A DNA stretch of 64,000 nucleotides, from contig NZ_JHVH01000008.1 in assembly GCF_000620045.1 (NCBI RefSeq), forward strand, positions 62,001-126,000, read 5' to 3'. Made by a program: the position numbers and the translations under genes. Shown one piece after another: positions 10,035 to 18,928 of the stretch (the stretch's first letter is position 1; the number at the start of each line of letters is the position of its first letter). The notes below the pieces were generated by a model that was not told where the DNA came from, searched no databases, and saw nothing but the letters and a program-made list of their open reading frames with translations. This stretch comes from Halomonas halodenitrificans DSM 735. GTDB lineage: Bacteria; Pseudomonadota; Gammaproteobacteria; Pseudomonadales; Halomonadaceae.

Positions 10035-11072
10035 ATGCACGACTGGATTACCGGGCTGGGCGCACGCGCGCTCGCCGACGACCGTATCACCTTCGACGGC
10101 CAGGATGACGCCCGTCGAACGCTGGACGGCACGGCCGTGACCCCCCTCGTTCAGTTCGGTGTGCTCGATGTGCTGGGCGCCGACGCCGAGAAATTCCTCC
10201 AGGGCCAGGCGAGCGCCCAACTGACGCTCGTCAAGGGAGACTTCGCCCCGCTGACCGTGTTCTGCAGCCCCAAGGGGCGCATACTGGCCAACGCCCAGTT
10301 GATGCGCATCGCCGAGGAGCACTATCGCCTGGTGCTCCACCGCGACCTGGTCGAGCCCCTGGCCGCACATCTGGGCAAGTTTGCCGTCTTCTACCGGGTC
10401 GAGCTCAAGACCCGGGATGACCTGGCGCTGATCGGCCTGATCGGCCAGGAAGCCGGCGCCCTCGCCGAGGTGCGGCTGGATACGCCGCCCCCGTCGGCCT
10501 GGCACCAGGCCGGCGATGCCGATACACAGCTGCTTGCCCACCCGGGGCCTCGCCCGCGACTGCTGGCCATCCTGCCCACCGAGCAAGCCACCGAGCTCTG
10601 GCCACGCCTGACGGAGCAGGCCACGCCGGTGGGCAATGCCGTCTGGTCCCTGCATGACATCCAGGCCGGCCTGGCCTGGCTGACCTCACACCATCGCGAT
10701 GCGCTCCTGCCCCAGATGATCAACTGGGAGGCGCTGGGCGGCATCAGCTTCAAGAAGGGCTGCTACACCGGGCAGGAGGTCGTGGCCCGCGCGCATTTTC
10801 GGGGACAGGTAAAGCGTCGCCTGATGCGCGGCCAGCTCGAGGGCGACGCCTTGCCGGAGATCGGCAGCGCGGTACTCGACCACCGTGACAAGGCCGTAGG
10901 CGAAGTGCTCGCCACGGAGCTAGATGCCTATGACCAGGCCGAGGTGCTGGTGGTGCTGAGCACCAAGGAGGACATCGGTCCGCTCAGCGTGGCCGGCCAG
11001 ACCCTCAAGGTGTTGAAGCTGCCCTACCCCGTCGAACGCCTCGACCCGGAAACCCTGCACGACCGGGGCTAG
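10035..11072 (+). CDS. ygfZ: tRNA-modifying / Fe-S assembly protein YgfZ
   Basis: A 345-residue GcvT-fold, folate-binding protein. The YgfZ signature KGCYTGQE is intact near the C-terminal third (GGISFKKGCYTGQEVVARAH), including the conserved cysteine needed for activity. In E. coli YgfZ supports the activity of several Fe-S enzymes such as MiaB. Start 10035 (MHDWITG) has GAGG six bases upstream; the upstream in-frame extension to 9918 overlaps the divergent HMA-like gene and lacks homology. It is transcribed alone and converges on the tatD gene. Confidence 0.92.
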   Translation: MHDWITGLGARALADDRITFDGQDDARRTLDGTAVTPLVQFGVLDVLGADAEKFLQGQASAQLTLVKGDFAPLTVFCSPKGRILANAQLMRIAEEHYRLVLHRDLVEPLAAHLGKFAVFYRVELKTRDDLALIGLIGQEAGALAEVRLDTPPPSAWHQAGDADTQLLAHPGPRPRLLAILPTEQATELWPRLTEQATPVGNAVWSLHDIQAGLAWLTSHHRDALLPQMINWEALGGISFKKGCYTGQEVVARAHFRGQVKRRLMRGQLEGDALPEIGSAVLDHRDKAVGEVLATELDAYDQAEVLVVLSTKEDIGPLSVAGQTLKVLKLPYPVERLDPETLHDRG

Positions 11073-11109
11073 GCGCCGGCGGGTCGTCGATGCCGGTTAC
11101 GCCTGCCGG

Positions 11110-11871
11110 CTAGGCCAGCCTGAACAGCCGGCGCGTCGTCGCGTCGGCACTGGCCGCCACCTCCTCCACGGCCTGGTGCCGCAGCGCCGCTACCGCCCGA
11201 CACACTTCGGCGACCCGCGCCGGCTCGTTACGCTGGCCCTGATGGCCGGCAAGCGGCATGTCGGGGCTATCGGTCTCCAGCACGAAGCCATCGTCGGGCA
11301 GGCTCTGTACGGCGCGGTGCAGCCGCCTCGCGCGGTCGAAGGTTACGGCTCCCCCCAGTCCGAGGACAAAGCCGAGATCGAGAAACCGCCTGGCCTGCTC
11401 GGGCGATCCCGCGAAGGCATGGATCAACCCCCCGGCGGGAAGCGCCAGCTGGCGCAGCCGTTTGGCCACCTTGTCATTGGCCTGGACGCAGTGGACCACC
11501 GCCGGCAGGCCATGCGCCCTGGCGAGCCTGAGCTGGGCATCGAAGAGCCGCCACTGGGCCTCGAGAGTCTCGGGAAAGCGGGCATCGATGCCGCACTCTC
11601 CTACCGCCACCACCTGGGGATTGTCGTCCAGCGACCGGGCCAGGGCATCGATATCCGCATCGCAATGGGCATCCATAAAGTAGGGGTGCAGCCCCAGGCA
11701 GGGACTGATCGCGTCGCGCTCACCCAGCGCCAGCACTCCCGACCAGCGGACGCGGGTCGTGCCGGGCACGACGAAATGCTGCACTCCTGCCGCCCGGGCC
11801 CGGGCGATGACCGCCTCTCGATCGGCGTCGAAGTCGGGGAAGTCCAGATGGCAGTGGGCATCGATCAACAT
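11110..11871 (-). CDS. TatD-family metal-dependent hydrolase
   Basis: A 253-residue TIM-barrel metallohydrolase. Metal-binding motifs in order are IDAHCHLDF at the N-terminus, GLHPYF, VGECGID, HCVQAND, HAFAGS and the terminal ETDSPDM. These place it in the TatD group, closest to the YjjV branch; members act as 3'-5' exonucleases or deoxyribonucleases, but the natural substrate here is unknown. It starts 12 bp after the prfC stop codon, so the two are very probably co-transcribed; no strong Shine-Dalgarno is visible, suggesting coupled translation. Confidence 0.88.
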   Translation of the reverse strand: MLIDAHCHLDFPDFDADREAVIARARAAGVQHFVVPGTTRVRWSGVLALGERDAISPCLGLHPYFMDAHCDADIDALARSLDDNPQVVAVGECGIDARFPETLEAQWRLFDAQLRLARAHGLPAVVHCVQANDKVAKRLRQLALPAGGLIHAFAGSPEQARRFLDLGFVLGLGGAVTFDRARRLHRAVQSLPDDGFVLETDSPDMPLAGHQGQRNEPARVAEVCRAVAALRHQAVEEVAASADATTRRLFRLA

Positions 11872-11883
11872 GAGTCGTAAGCG

Positions 11884-13473
11884 TCAGTGCTCCCGGGTCG
11901 CCTGGAAGCGAATCTCCGGCCAACGCTCCTGGGTCATCTGCAGGTTGACCCGCGTCGGGGCGATATAGGTCAGGTAGCCGCCGCCGTCGATGGCCAGATT
12001 GGCACTCGCCTTGCGCTTGAACTCCTCGAGCTTCTTGGCATCGTCGCAGTAGATCCAGCGCGCCGTATTGACGTTGACGCCCTCATAGATGCAGTCGACC
12101 TTGTACTCCTCCTTGAGGCGATGGGCGACCACGTCGAACTGCAGGGTACCCACGGCACCGAGAATCAGGTCGTTGTTGTCCAGCGGCATGAATACCTGGG
12201 TGGCCCCCTCCTCGGAGAGCTGCTGCAGGCCCTTCTGGAGTGCCTTCATCTTCAGCGGGTCCTTGAGACGCACCCGCTTGAACAGCTCCGGGGCGAAGTG
12301 CGGGATACCGGTAAATCGGATGTCTTCGCCCTGAGTGAAGGTATCGCCGATCTGGATGGTACCGTGGTTATGCAGGCCGATGATGTCACCGGGCCAGGCC
12401 TCTTCCACCTGGGCGCGATCGGAGGCCATGAAGGTCAACGCGTCCGCTATCTTGACGTCCTTGCCGATCCGCACATGGCGCATCTTCATGTTCTTCTCGT
12501 ACTTGCCCGAACAGACGCGCAGGAAGGCGACCCTGTCGCGGTGCTTGGGGTCCATGTTGGCCTGGATCTTGAACACGAAGCCGGTAAAGCGCCCGTCGTC
12601 GGCTTCCACATTACGCAGGTCGGTGTCGCGCGGCTGGGGGGGCGGCGCATACTCGACGAACCCATCGAGCATCTCGCGCACGCCGAAATTACCCATGGCG
12701 GTACCGAAGTACACCGGCGAGAGCTCGCCCCGGCGGTAGGCCTCCAGGTCGAACTCATGAGAGGCGCCGCGGACCAGCTCCACCTCCATGCGCAGCTCCT
12801 CGGCCTGGTCTTCGCCCAGCACGGTATCCACCTCGGGATTGTCGAGCCCTTCGATGCACTTGTCGTCGGGAATACGGTTACCCTGGCCCTGGGTATAGAG
12901 ATGGATCGTATCGTTGTAGAGGTGATAGACCCCCTTGAAGTGCCGGCCCATGCCAATGGGCCAGGTCATTGGCGCACACTGGATATTGAGCACCGTCTCG
13001 ACCTCATCCATCACCTCGATGGGGTCGCGAATATCGCGATCCATCTTGTTGATAAAGGTCAGGATCGGCGTGGTACGCAGCCGGCACACCTCCATCAGCT
13101 TGATGGTGCGCGCCTCGACGCCCTTGGCCCCGTCGATCACCATCAAGGCCGAATCCACCGCCGTCAGGGTCCGGTAGGTGTCCTCCGAGAAGTCCTCGTG
13201 GCCCGGGGTATCGAGCAGGTTGACCACTCGTCCACCATAGGGAAACTGCATCACCGAGGTGGTCACCGAGATACCGCGCTCCTGCTCCATCTTCATCCAG
13301 TCGGAAGTGGCATGGCGGTCGTTGCGCTTGCTCTTCACCGAGCCGGCCATCTGAATGGCATTGCCGAACAACAGCATCTTCTCGGTGATGGTGGTCTTGC
13401 CCGCATCCGGGTGCGAGATGATGGCAAAGGTACGTCGAAGCCCGGTCTCATGGGCCTGTATCAGGTCTGACAT
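11884..13473 (-). CDS. prfC: Peptide chain release factor 3
   Basis: The 529-residue GTPase recycles RF1 and RF2 from the ribosome after peptide release and has the same length as E. coli RF3. GTPase motifs are SHPDAGKTT (residues 20-28), the switch-I region with [15 protein letters not shown] and NKMD, followed by the translation-factor domains and the RF3 C-terminal domain. The ATG at 13473 (MSDLIQ) was chosen; a TTG at 13485 would add four residues, and neither has a strong Shine-Dalgarno. It leads an operon with the tatD-family gene. Confidence 0.97.
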   Translation of the reverse strand: MSDLIQAHETGLRRTFAIISHPDAGKTTITEKMLLFGNAIQMAGSVKSKRNDRHATSDWMKMEQERGISVTTSVMQFPYGGRVVNLLDTPGHEDFSEDTYRTLTAVDSALMVIDGAKGVEARTIKLMEVCRLRTTPILTFINKMDRDIRDPIEVMDEVETVLNIQCAPMTWPIGMGRHFKGVYHLYNDTIHLYTQGQGNRIPDDKCIEGLDNPEVDTVLGEDQAEELRMEVELVRGASHEFDLEAYRRGELSPVYFGTAMGNFGVREMLDGFVEYAPPPQPRDTDLRNVEADDGRFTGFVFKIQANMDPKHRDRVAFLRVCSGKYEKNMKMRHVRIGKDVKIADALTFMASDRAQVEEAWPGDIIGLHNHGTIQIGDTFTQGEDIRFTGIPHFAPELFKRVRLKDPLKMKALQKGLQQLSEEGATQVFMPLDNNDLILGAVGTLQFDVVAHRLKEEYKVDCIYEGVNVNTARWIYCDDAKKLEEFKRKASANLAIDGGGYLTYIAPTRVNLQMTQERWPEIRFQATREH

Positions 13474-13616
13474 TAGGGTCGCCAATTTGTACTCGACGCG
13501 GCACCCGGTGAATACCGGGCGGCATCGAGAAAGGAGTTTGGCGCATATTCTACGCCCTCACCGGGGCGAAATGTAGGCCGAACGCGCTATCATGGCCCAG
13601 ACGTCAAGGAGCCCAT

Positions 13617-14894
13617 ATGCCCACCACGCAGCCACTTCCGCTCTCCACCCCCAACCGCAACCTGGTCCGCCTGACGATCGTGCGTGGCATCACCTGGACC
13701 GGGTTTCTCGCCGCCATCATCTTCGGGGTCGAGGTGCTCGACTTCGAGCTCGAGGTGGCCGCGGTGATCGGGGTCGTGCTGATCATGGCGGTGATCAACC
13801 TGGCAACCTGGTGGCGCCTGGGTCGACACCGTGCCGTCACCGACGGCGAATACCTGCTCCACCTGCTGGCCGACGTTGCCGGCCTGACATCCCTTTTCTA
13901 CTTTACCGGCGGCGCCAGCAACCCCTTTATCACTTATTACCTGGTACCGGTCACCATCGCTGCCGCCACCCTGCCATGGCGCTGCGCCTGGATCATTGCC
14001 GCGACCTCCATGGCCGGTTACAGCGCTCTACTCGCCTTCCACCACCCGGTGCCCCAGTTGACCGGTGGCCATTACGGCCCCGCCGAGAGCCTGAACCTGC
14101 ATATACTGGGCATGTGGCTCAACTTTGCCCTCTCCGCGGGCCTGGTCACCTTTTTCATCTACAAGATGGCTCACGCCCTGCGCAGCAGGGAACAGGCGCT
14201 GTCGCGGACCCGCGAGGCGGCCCTGCGCAATGAACAGGTGCTGGCCGTTGCCACCCAGGCCGCCGGCACCGCGCATGAGCTGGGGACTCCGCTCTCCACC
14301 ATGGCGGTGCTGCTCTCCGAAATGCGGGAGGAGGCCGGCGAACAGCCCATGCTGCTGAAGGATATCGACCTTCTCCGCCGACAGGTGGACACCTGCAAGT
14401 CACGGCTGCAGCAACTGGTGGAAAGCGCCGACCGTCGGCGCATGGCAAGGCCTCAGATCACGGATGCCGAGCTCTGGGTGGCTGGAGTGGTACAGCGCTG
14501 GCTGGTGCTGAGACCCGACGTCAACCATCTCATGGAGGTAGCCGAACATCGCAAGCGCGCCAGGCTCGCGGTGGACACCACCCTTGAACAGGCATTGATC
14601 AACCTGCTCAATAATGCCGCCGATGCCAATCCCGACGATATCGCCATCAGACTCGACTGGCACGACAACGAAGTGATCATCGACATCCGGGACCATGGCC
14701 CCGGGGTGGCCCTGTCCATTGCCGATCAGCTGGGCGAAACCTTCGTCTCCACCAAGAGCAAGGGGATGGGCATCGGGCTGTTCCTGACCCATGCCACCAT
14801 CAACCGCTTCGGCGGTGGCGTCAGCCTATATAATCACCCCGAGGGTGGCACCCTGACCGAGGTCGTGCTGCCACGCGCGGCCGCCAACGAATGA
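13617..14894 (+). CDS. RegB/PrrB/RoxS-type redox sensor histidine kinase
   Basis: A 425-residue sensor kinase. About six transmembrane helices fill residues 20-185, with the quinone-sensing heptad GGASNPF at 98-104 that marks the RegB family. The phosphoacceptor box is AHELGTPLSTMAVL with His220. The ATPase domain has NLLNNAADA, DHGPGV and the G2 box KGMGIGLFLTHA. These kinases sense the redox state of the quinone pool and govern respiratory, carbon and nitrogen genes. The ATG at 13617 has AAGGAG five bases upstream. The response regulator starts 28 bp after it. Confidence 0.93.
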   Translation: MPTTQPLPLSTPNRNLVRLTIVRGITWTGFLAAIIFGVEVLDFELEVAAVIGVVLIMAVINLATWWRLGRHRAVTDGEYLLHLLADVAGLTSLFYFTGGASNPFITYYLVPVTIAAATLPWRCAWIIAATSMAGYSALLAFHHPVPQLTGGHYGPAESLNLHILGMWLNFALSAGLVTFFIYKMAHALRSREQALSRTREAALRNEQVLAVATQAAGTAHELGTPLSTMAVLLSEMREEAGEQPMLLKDIDLLRRQVDTCKSRLQQLVESADRRRMARPQITDAELWVAGVVQRWLVLRPDVNHLMEVAEHRKRARLAVDTTLEQALINLLNNAADANPDDIAIRLDWHDNEVIIDIRDHGPGVALSIADQLGETFVSTKSKGMGIGLFLTHATINRFGGGVSLYNHPEGGTLTEVVLPRAAANE

Positions 14895-14922
14895 ACTCAT
14901 CCACCATCCAAGCGAGAGCCCC

Positions 14923-15462
14923 ATGCCAGACACGCCCCAACGCATGCTGATCATCGACGACGACGAGATGTTCTGCCATGTACTCGACCGCGCCATGACG
15001 CGCCGTGGCCATGAGGTCGTGGTTGCCCGCGACGCCCAGGAGGCTCTGTCCCTGGCGCGTCAGCATCGTCCGACTCTGGCGACACTGGATCTCAAGCTGG
15101 AACACGAGTCAGGTCTCAAGCTGCTTCCGGAGCTTCTGGAAGTGGTTCCGGCGTGCCGGATCGTGATCCTGACCGGTTACTCCAGCATCGCCACGGCCGT
15201 GGAAGCGATCAAGCTGGGAGCGGTCAATTACCTGTGCAAGCCGGCCGATGCCGACGAGGTGCTCGCCGCCTTCGAGAAGGATGACGGCGATCCGCAGATA
15301 GAGGTGGCCGAGCAGCCGCCCTCCATCAACCGAATCGCCTGGGAGCATATCCAGAAGGTGCTCCAGGAGCACGACGGCAACATCTCCGCCACCGCCCGGG
15401 CCCTGGGCATGCACCGACGCACCCTGCAGCGCAAGCTACAGAAGCGGCCGGTGCGGCGGTAA
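14923..15462 (+). CDS. RegA/PrrA/RoxR-type response regulator
   Basis: A 179-residue two-domain regulator. The receiver has the acidic pocket IDDDE, phosphoacceptor Asp56 (TLDLKLE) and Lys106 (YLCKP). The C-terminal 35 residues form a Fis-like helix-turn-helix (NISATARALGMHRRTLQRKLQKR), the nearly invariant DNA-binding end of the RegA family. It is the partner of the kinase just upstream and most likely controls aerobic respiration and redox balance. It ends only 7 bp from the convergent 3-hydroxybutyrate dehydrogenase gene, with no terminator hairpin between them. Confidence 0.94.
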   Translation: MPDTPQRMLIIDDDEMFCHVLDRAMTRRGHEVVVARDAQEALSLARQHRPTLATLDLKLEHESGLKLLPELLEVVPACRIVILTGYSSIATAVEAIKLGAVNYLCKPADADEVLAAFEKDDGDPQIEVAEQPPSINRIAWEHIQKVLQEHDGNISATARALGMHRRTLQRKLQKRPVRR

Positions 15463-15469
15463 GCCGGGC

Positions 15470-16237
15470 TTACTGCGCCGTCCACCCCAGATCGATATTC
15501 CAGCTCGCACCGGTGACGGCGCCGGCCGAATCCGACGCCAGGTAGGCCACCAGTTCGGCGACCTCGACCGGCTCGATCAGGCGCTTGACGGCGGCATTCT
15601 TGAGCATGATCTGTTCGATCACCTCCTGTTCCTGCATGCCGTGCATCTGCGCCTGATCGGCGATCTGGTTGTCGACCAGCGGGGTCTTGACATAGGCCGG
15701 GCAGATGGCATTGGCCGTGATGCCCTGGCCGCCACCCTCCAGCGCCGCGGTCTTGGTCAGGCCGATCATGCCGTGTTTGGCACTGATATAGGCCGACTTG
15801 CCCGGCGAGGCCACCTGGGCGTGTACCGAGGCGATATTGACGATGCGGCCCCAGCCATTCTCGCGCATGGAAGGCCAGACGGCCTGGCTCAGCAGGAAGG
15901 GGGCGGTCAGCATCAGGTCGATGATCTGACGCCACTTCGCTTCCGGAAATGTCTCGATGGGCGATACATGCTGGATGCCGGCGTTGTTGACCAGGATGTC
16001 CACCCGCCCGAAACGCTTGATGGCCTCGGCCACGGCCGCCTGGCAGGCCTCCCCATCCGTCAGGTCGGCCTGGAAGAAGCTGGCACCGGCTTTCTCCGCC
16101 ACCTCCCGGCCCGCGGGGTTGAAGTCCACCGCCAGCACCTGATGGCCCAGCTTACAGAAATGGCGAACCACCGCCTCACCGATACCGCTGCTGGTGCCGG
16201 TGACAAGGGCGACACGGGGGGTAACGGACGCTGACAT
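15470..16237 (-). CDS. bdhA: 3-hydroxybutyrate dehydrogenase (SDR family)
   Basis: A 255-residue short-chain dehydrogenase. It has TGTSSGIG (13-20), NNAG, the catalytic Ser137-Tyr150-Lys154 set (YISAK) and the family phrases GIQHVSPIETFP and HGMIGLTKT. These are characteristic of D-3-hydroxybutyrate dehydrogenases, which oxidise 3-hydroxybutyrate to acetoacetate with NAD+. Start 16237 has AAGGAG six bases upstream. Together with scoAB about 4 kb away this would allow use of 3-hydroxybutyrate from PHB breakdown. Confidence 0.88.
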   Translation of the reverse strand: MSASVTPRVALVTGTSSGIGEAVVRHFCKLGHQVLAVDFNPAGREVAEKAGASFFQADLTDGEACQAAVAEAIKRFGRVDILVNNAGIQHVSPIETFPEAKWRQIIDLMLTAPFLLSQAVWPSMRENGWGRIVNIASVHAQVASPGKSAYISAKHGMIGLTKTAALEGGGQGITANAICPAYVKTPLVDNQIADQAQMHGMQEQEVIEQIMLKNAAVKRLIEPVEVAELVAYLASDSAGAVTGASWNIDLGWTAQ

Positions 16238-16350
16238 GGGCAACTCCTTGCTGAATAAGTGGGGCTTGCGGGTAGATAGCCGAAAAACGTGCTGCACGAC
16301 CAGCATAAGGGGATACCGCTATGCCACGCCACCCCGAATGAGGCGGCGAA

Positions 16351-16809
16351 TCACTCGCCGCCAGGCGCGCCGTCCCGAGATTCTTCTTGGCGTACCATGA
16401 CCCGCTCCATCATCCGCTGGGCCAGCCGGCTGGCATCCTGACGCGAGGCCACATCGCCGAGGTCATCGAGCAGAACCAGGCGCCAGCAGCCGACCCCTTC
16501 GCCCAGCGTCACGGCTTCCATGGGGTAACGGCCGGAGGGCAGCGACAGACTGCAATGCTCCCCGGCGGCAGGCATGGATGCCTCCGGCTCGGCAGGCAGC
16601 ATCACCAGCCAGAGTGATACCGGCGTGACCAGCGCCCCCACCAGCTGCTCGCCATGTTCGGGCAGGCGATAACACTGAAAGCACAGCGCATCGGCGGCCA
16701 GCCGTGGGTTGAACTGGGGCAGGGTCTTGGACTCCCGCAGATGGCTGGCGGTCCAGGCCTCGGCGAGTCGCCGCAGGCGTTGATACTGTTCCGGCGTCAG
16801 GGCATGCAT
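16351..16809 (-). CDS. HybE-like protein (hydrogenase-chaperone family fold)
   Basis: A 152-residue protein. The middle matches the pattern of the [NiFe]-hydrogenase chaperone HybE/HupJ family: NPRLAADALCFQCYRL, VGALVTPVSLWLVMLP and LSLPSGRYPMEAV. No hydrogenase gene is in the window, so the role is open; it may be an orphan family member. ATG 16809 (MHALTPEQ) has GGAG six bases upstream, and an ATG four codons earlier overlaps that site. It lies 113 bp upstream of bdhA on the same strand. The family call comes from motif memory. Confidence 0.5.
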   Translation of the reverse strand: MHALTPEQYQRLRRLAEAWTASHLRESKTLPQFNPRLAADALCFQCYRLPEHGEQLVGALVTPVSLWLVMLPAEPEASMPAAGEHCSLSLPSGRYPMEAVTLGEGVGCWRLVLLDDLGDVASRQDASRLAQRMMERVMVRQEESRDGAPGGE

Positions 16810-17013
16810 GGGTCTCTCCATATCCACATAGCGGTGCCAGTACGGCCGTTCATGCGGGTCTCGAGTGGTTGGTGGCGTCCTGGCACAGGGCATGATATAG
16901 CGACGCGAAGGATCCGCCCATCCAAGCGCGTGTCCTTTTGCCAGGCCGACAGGGTATGGCAATGGTTGACTATAACAAGGGTTGAGAACGCAGGATGATA
17001 GAGCGATGACACC

Positions 17014-17235
17014 ATGACACGAAACGTACTGATTATTGAAGATAATCGCAGTATCGGCGAACTGGTGGGGATGCATATGACCGACCTTGGCATGCATCCG
17101 ATGCTATACGAACTGGGCGATTCCGGGCTGGAACGCTTTCTTCAAGGCGGTATAGACCTGGTCATCCTCGACCTGATGCTGCCCGGAATGGACGGTCTCT
17201 CCCTGTGTCGGGAGATCCGCGCCAGGCCCGGTTAG
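17014..17235 (+). pseudogene. Truncated response-regulator receiver domain
   Basis: A 73-codon frame encodes the first two thirds of an OmpR-type receiver: VLIIEDNR acidic pocket, [25 protein letters not shown] with the phosphoacceptor Asp. It then stops at TAG 17233-17235 before the conserved Thr and Lys and without any DNA-binding domain. The following bases, in another frame, encode the C-terminal half of MsrB, so this is the left side of a deletion or recombination scar. No Shine-Dalgarno of note precedes the ATG. It is probably non-functional as a regulator. Confidence 0.75.
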
Positions 17236-17459
17236 AAAGGGAGGACAACACCTTCTTCATGAAGCGCACCGAGATCCGCAGCCGATACGCCGACTCCCAC
17301 CTCGGGCATGTGTTTAACGACGGCCCGGAGCCCACGGGGCTGCGCTACTGCATGAACTCCGCGGCGCTACGCTTCATCCCCCTGGAACACATGGAAGAAG
17401 AAGGTTACGGCGCCCTGGTGAGTCAGGTGACAGAAGACCGCCAACACGGCGCCAACTGA
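17235..17459 (+). pseudogene. msrB: Truncated methionine-(R)-sulfoxide reductase MsrB, C-terminal half
   Basis: The frame encodes [21 protein letters not shown], then [26 protein letters not shown], the C-terminal half of MsrB with the catalytic Cys (RYC) and the conserved His residues. The N-terminal half, including the CxxC zinc-binding cysteines, is missing and is replaced by the receiver fragment in a different frame. An internal ATG at 17259 could give a 66-residue peptide, but its nearest GGAGG is about 15 bases away. Read as a remnant. Confidence 0.8.
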
Positions 17460-17572
17460 CAGGATCACTCGTCGGCCCCAGACCAGCCATCGGCGCCAGC
17501 CCGACAAACTGCTAGGCTGGTGGCACACGCCATCCAGCCCAGCAAACCCAGTCCAGCGCAAAGAGCCCCACC

Positions 17573-18394
17573 ATGACCGATAACGAACGCCTGCAGCATG
17601 CCCTGGCGATTGCCCTGGAAGCGGGGGAACATATCCGCCAGGCACGCGATCACCAGGATTTCGGCCACCGCTACAAGGCCGGCGAGGAGCTGGTGACCGA
17701 TATCGACGTGGCGGTGGATCGCCTGATCCGCGACCGCCTGGATGCGGCCTTTCATGGCGAGGCTCGCCTCAGCGAGGAGCTCTCTCCCGACCGCAGAGCC
17801 CTGGCGGTCGAGGGCCCCCTTTGGGTCGTCGACCCCATCGACGGCACCGTCAACTTTGCCCACGGCCTGGCCCATGTGGCCGTCTCCATCGCCTGGCTGG
17901 AGCATGGAGAGACCCGTATCGGCGTCGTCCACGCTCCCTTCCTCGGCGAGACCTACACGGCGATCCGCGGCGAGGGTGCCTGGCGCAACGATCTGCCGAT
18001 TCACGCCAGCCGCCGCAAGGAGCTGAGCCGCAGTCTGGTCGCCACCGGCTTTCCGTACCGCCGCGACAGCCGGCCACCGCTGATGCGGCGACTGGGCGCC
18101 GTGCTCGATCATTGCCAGGACGTGCGCCGCAACGGTTCGGCGGCCCTGGACCTCTGCGATGTGGCCTGCGGCCGCCTGGATGCCTACTACGAGAGCGTGT
18201 CTCCCTGGGACTTCGCGGCCGGCTGGCTGATTGCCGGCGAAGCCGGTGCCCGTACCGGCCATCTCTATCCCTGCCCCGAGGGCATCCCCGCGGCCCTCTA
18301 CGGAGAGAATCTGCTCGTCTCGAGTCCCGGCATTCACGCCGAGCTGGGCGAGTTGCTGCGGCGTGCCGATGCCGGAGAGCTGGAAAGCCCCTAG
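17573..18394 (+). CDS. Inositol monophosphatase-family phosphatase
   Basis: A 273-residue Mg2+-dependent phosphatase of the IMPase/SuhB/CysQ family. The metal sites are SEEL (67-70), DPIDGTVNF (87-95) and SPWDFAAGWLIAGEAG near residue 210. Candidate substrates are inositol-1-phosphate, related sugar phosphates or 3'-phosphoadenosine nucleotides; the sequence does not decide. Compared with SuhB it keeps the whole catalytic core. ATG 17573 has AAAGAG seven bases upstream. It stands alone, with a 160-bp gap before grxA. Confidence 0.88.
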   Translation: MTDNERLQHALAIALEAGEHIRQARDHQDFGHRYKAGEELVTDIDVAVDRLIRDRLDAAFHGEARLSEELSPDRRALAVEGPLWVVDPIDGTVNFAHGLAHVAVSIAWLEHGETRIGVVHAPFLGETYTAIRGEGAWRNDLPIHASRRKELSRSLVATGFPYRRDSRPPLMRRLGAVLDHCQDVRRNGSAALDLCDVACGRLDAYYESVSPWDFAAGWLIAGEAGARTGHLYPCPEGIPAALYGENLLVSSPGIHAELGELLRRADAGELESP

Positions 18395-18426
18395 GTCGAT
18401 GGCCGAGCAGGCCGCCATCGCCAGGT

Positions 18427-18454
18427 ATTGAGACTCTCAATAGACATTCTCAAT
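18427..18454. promoter_or_regulatory. Palindrome and repeated half-site upstream of grxA
   Basis: ATTGAGACTCTCAAT (18427-18441) is a perfect 7-1-7 palindrome. The half-site TCTCAAT recurs at 18448-18454, exactly 13 bp on. It lies about 100 bp before the glutaredoxin start, where an operator would be expected. The spacing only loosely resembles a Fur box, and the binding protein is unknown. Confidence 0.35.
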
Positions 18455-18553
18455 GGCCCGGCTCGCCAGGGCCTATTGGCCAGAATCTGGCCTATCACCG
18501 ATAATGGGCGCCCCTGATATTTTCATCCGCGCCCCTGGCGCCCAGGAGTTTCC

Positions 18554-18829
18554 ATGTTCGTGACCATCTATGGCCGCCCCGGCTGCCCCTTCTGCGTCTT
18601 TGCCAAGGACCTCGCCCAGCGCCTCGAGGCCGGCGGCGCCATAGAGGGCTTTCGTTATGTCGACATGTACGCGGAAGGGCTGACCAAGGCCGACCTCACG
18701 GTTAAGGTAGGCCAGACCGTGCATACCGTGCCCCAGGTGTTCCTCGATGCCACCCCGGTGGGCGGCTTCTCCGAATTCGATCAGTACGTACGCGAACACG
18801 GCCTGTTGGCCACCGCTCCAGCCAACTGA
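18554..18829 (+). CDS. grxA: Glutaredoxin, GrxA type
   Basis: A 91-residue dithiol glutaredoxin. The active site CPFC is at residues 10-13 (IYGRPGCPFCVFAKDLAQRL), with the cis-proline motif HTVPQVFLD and the GGFSEFDQYV glutathione-binding end. GrxA-type proteins reduce ribonucleotide reductase, PAPS reductase and OxyR. ATG 18554 has CCAGGAG about six bases upstream. A palindromic candidate operator lies upstream. Confidence 0.9.
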   Translation: MFVTIYGRPGCPFCVFAKDLAQRLEAGGAIEGFRYVDMYAEGLTKADLTVKVGQTVHTVPQVFLDATPVGGFSEFDQYVREHGLLATAPAN

Positions 18830-18928
18830 GATCCCCACCGCTCGGCCGCGTGGTCCGGGCGTTGAAAGCTCTCTACCCTCGGCGCCTATACTTCCTGCCA
18901 GTCCACGACGACAAGGGAAGCGCTTTCG

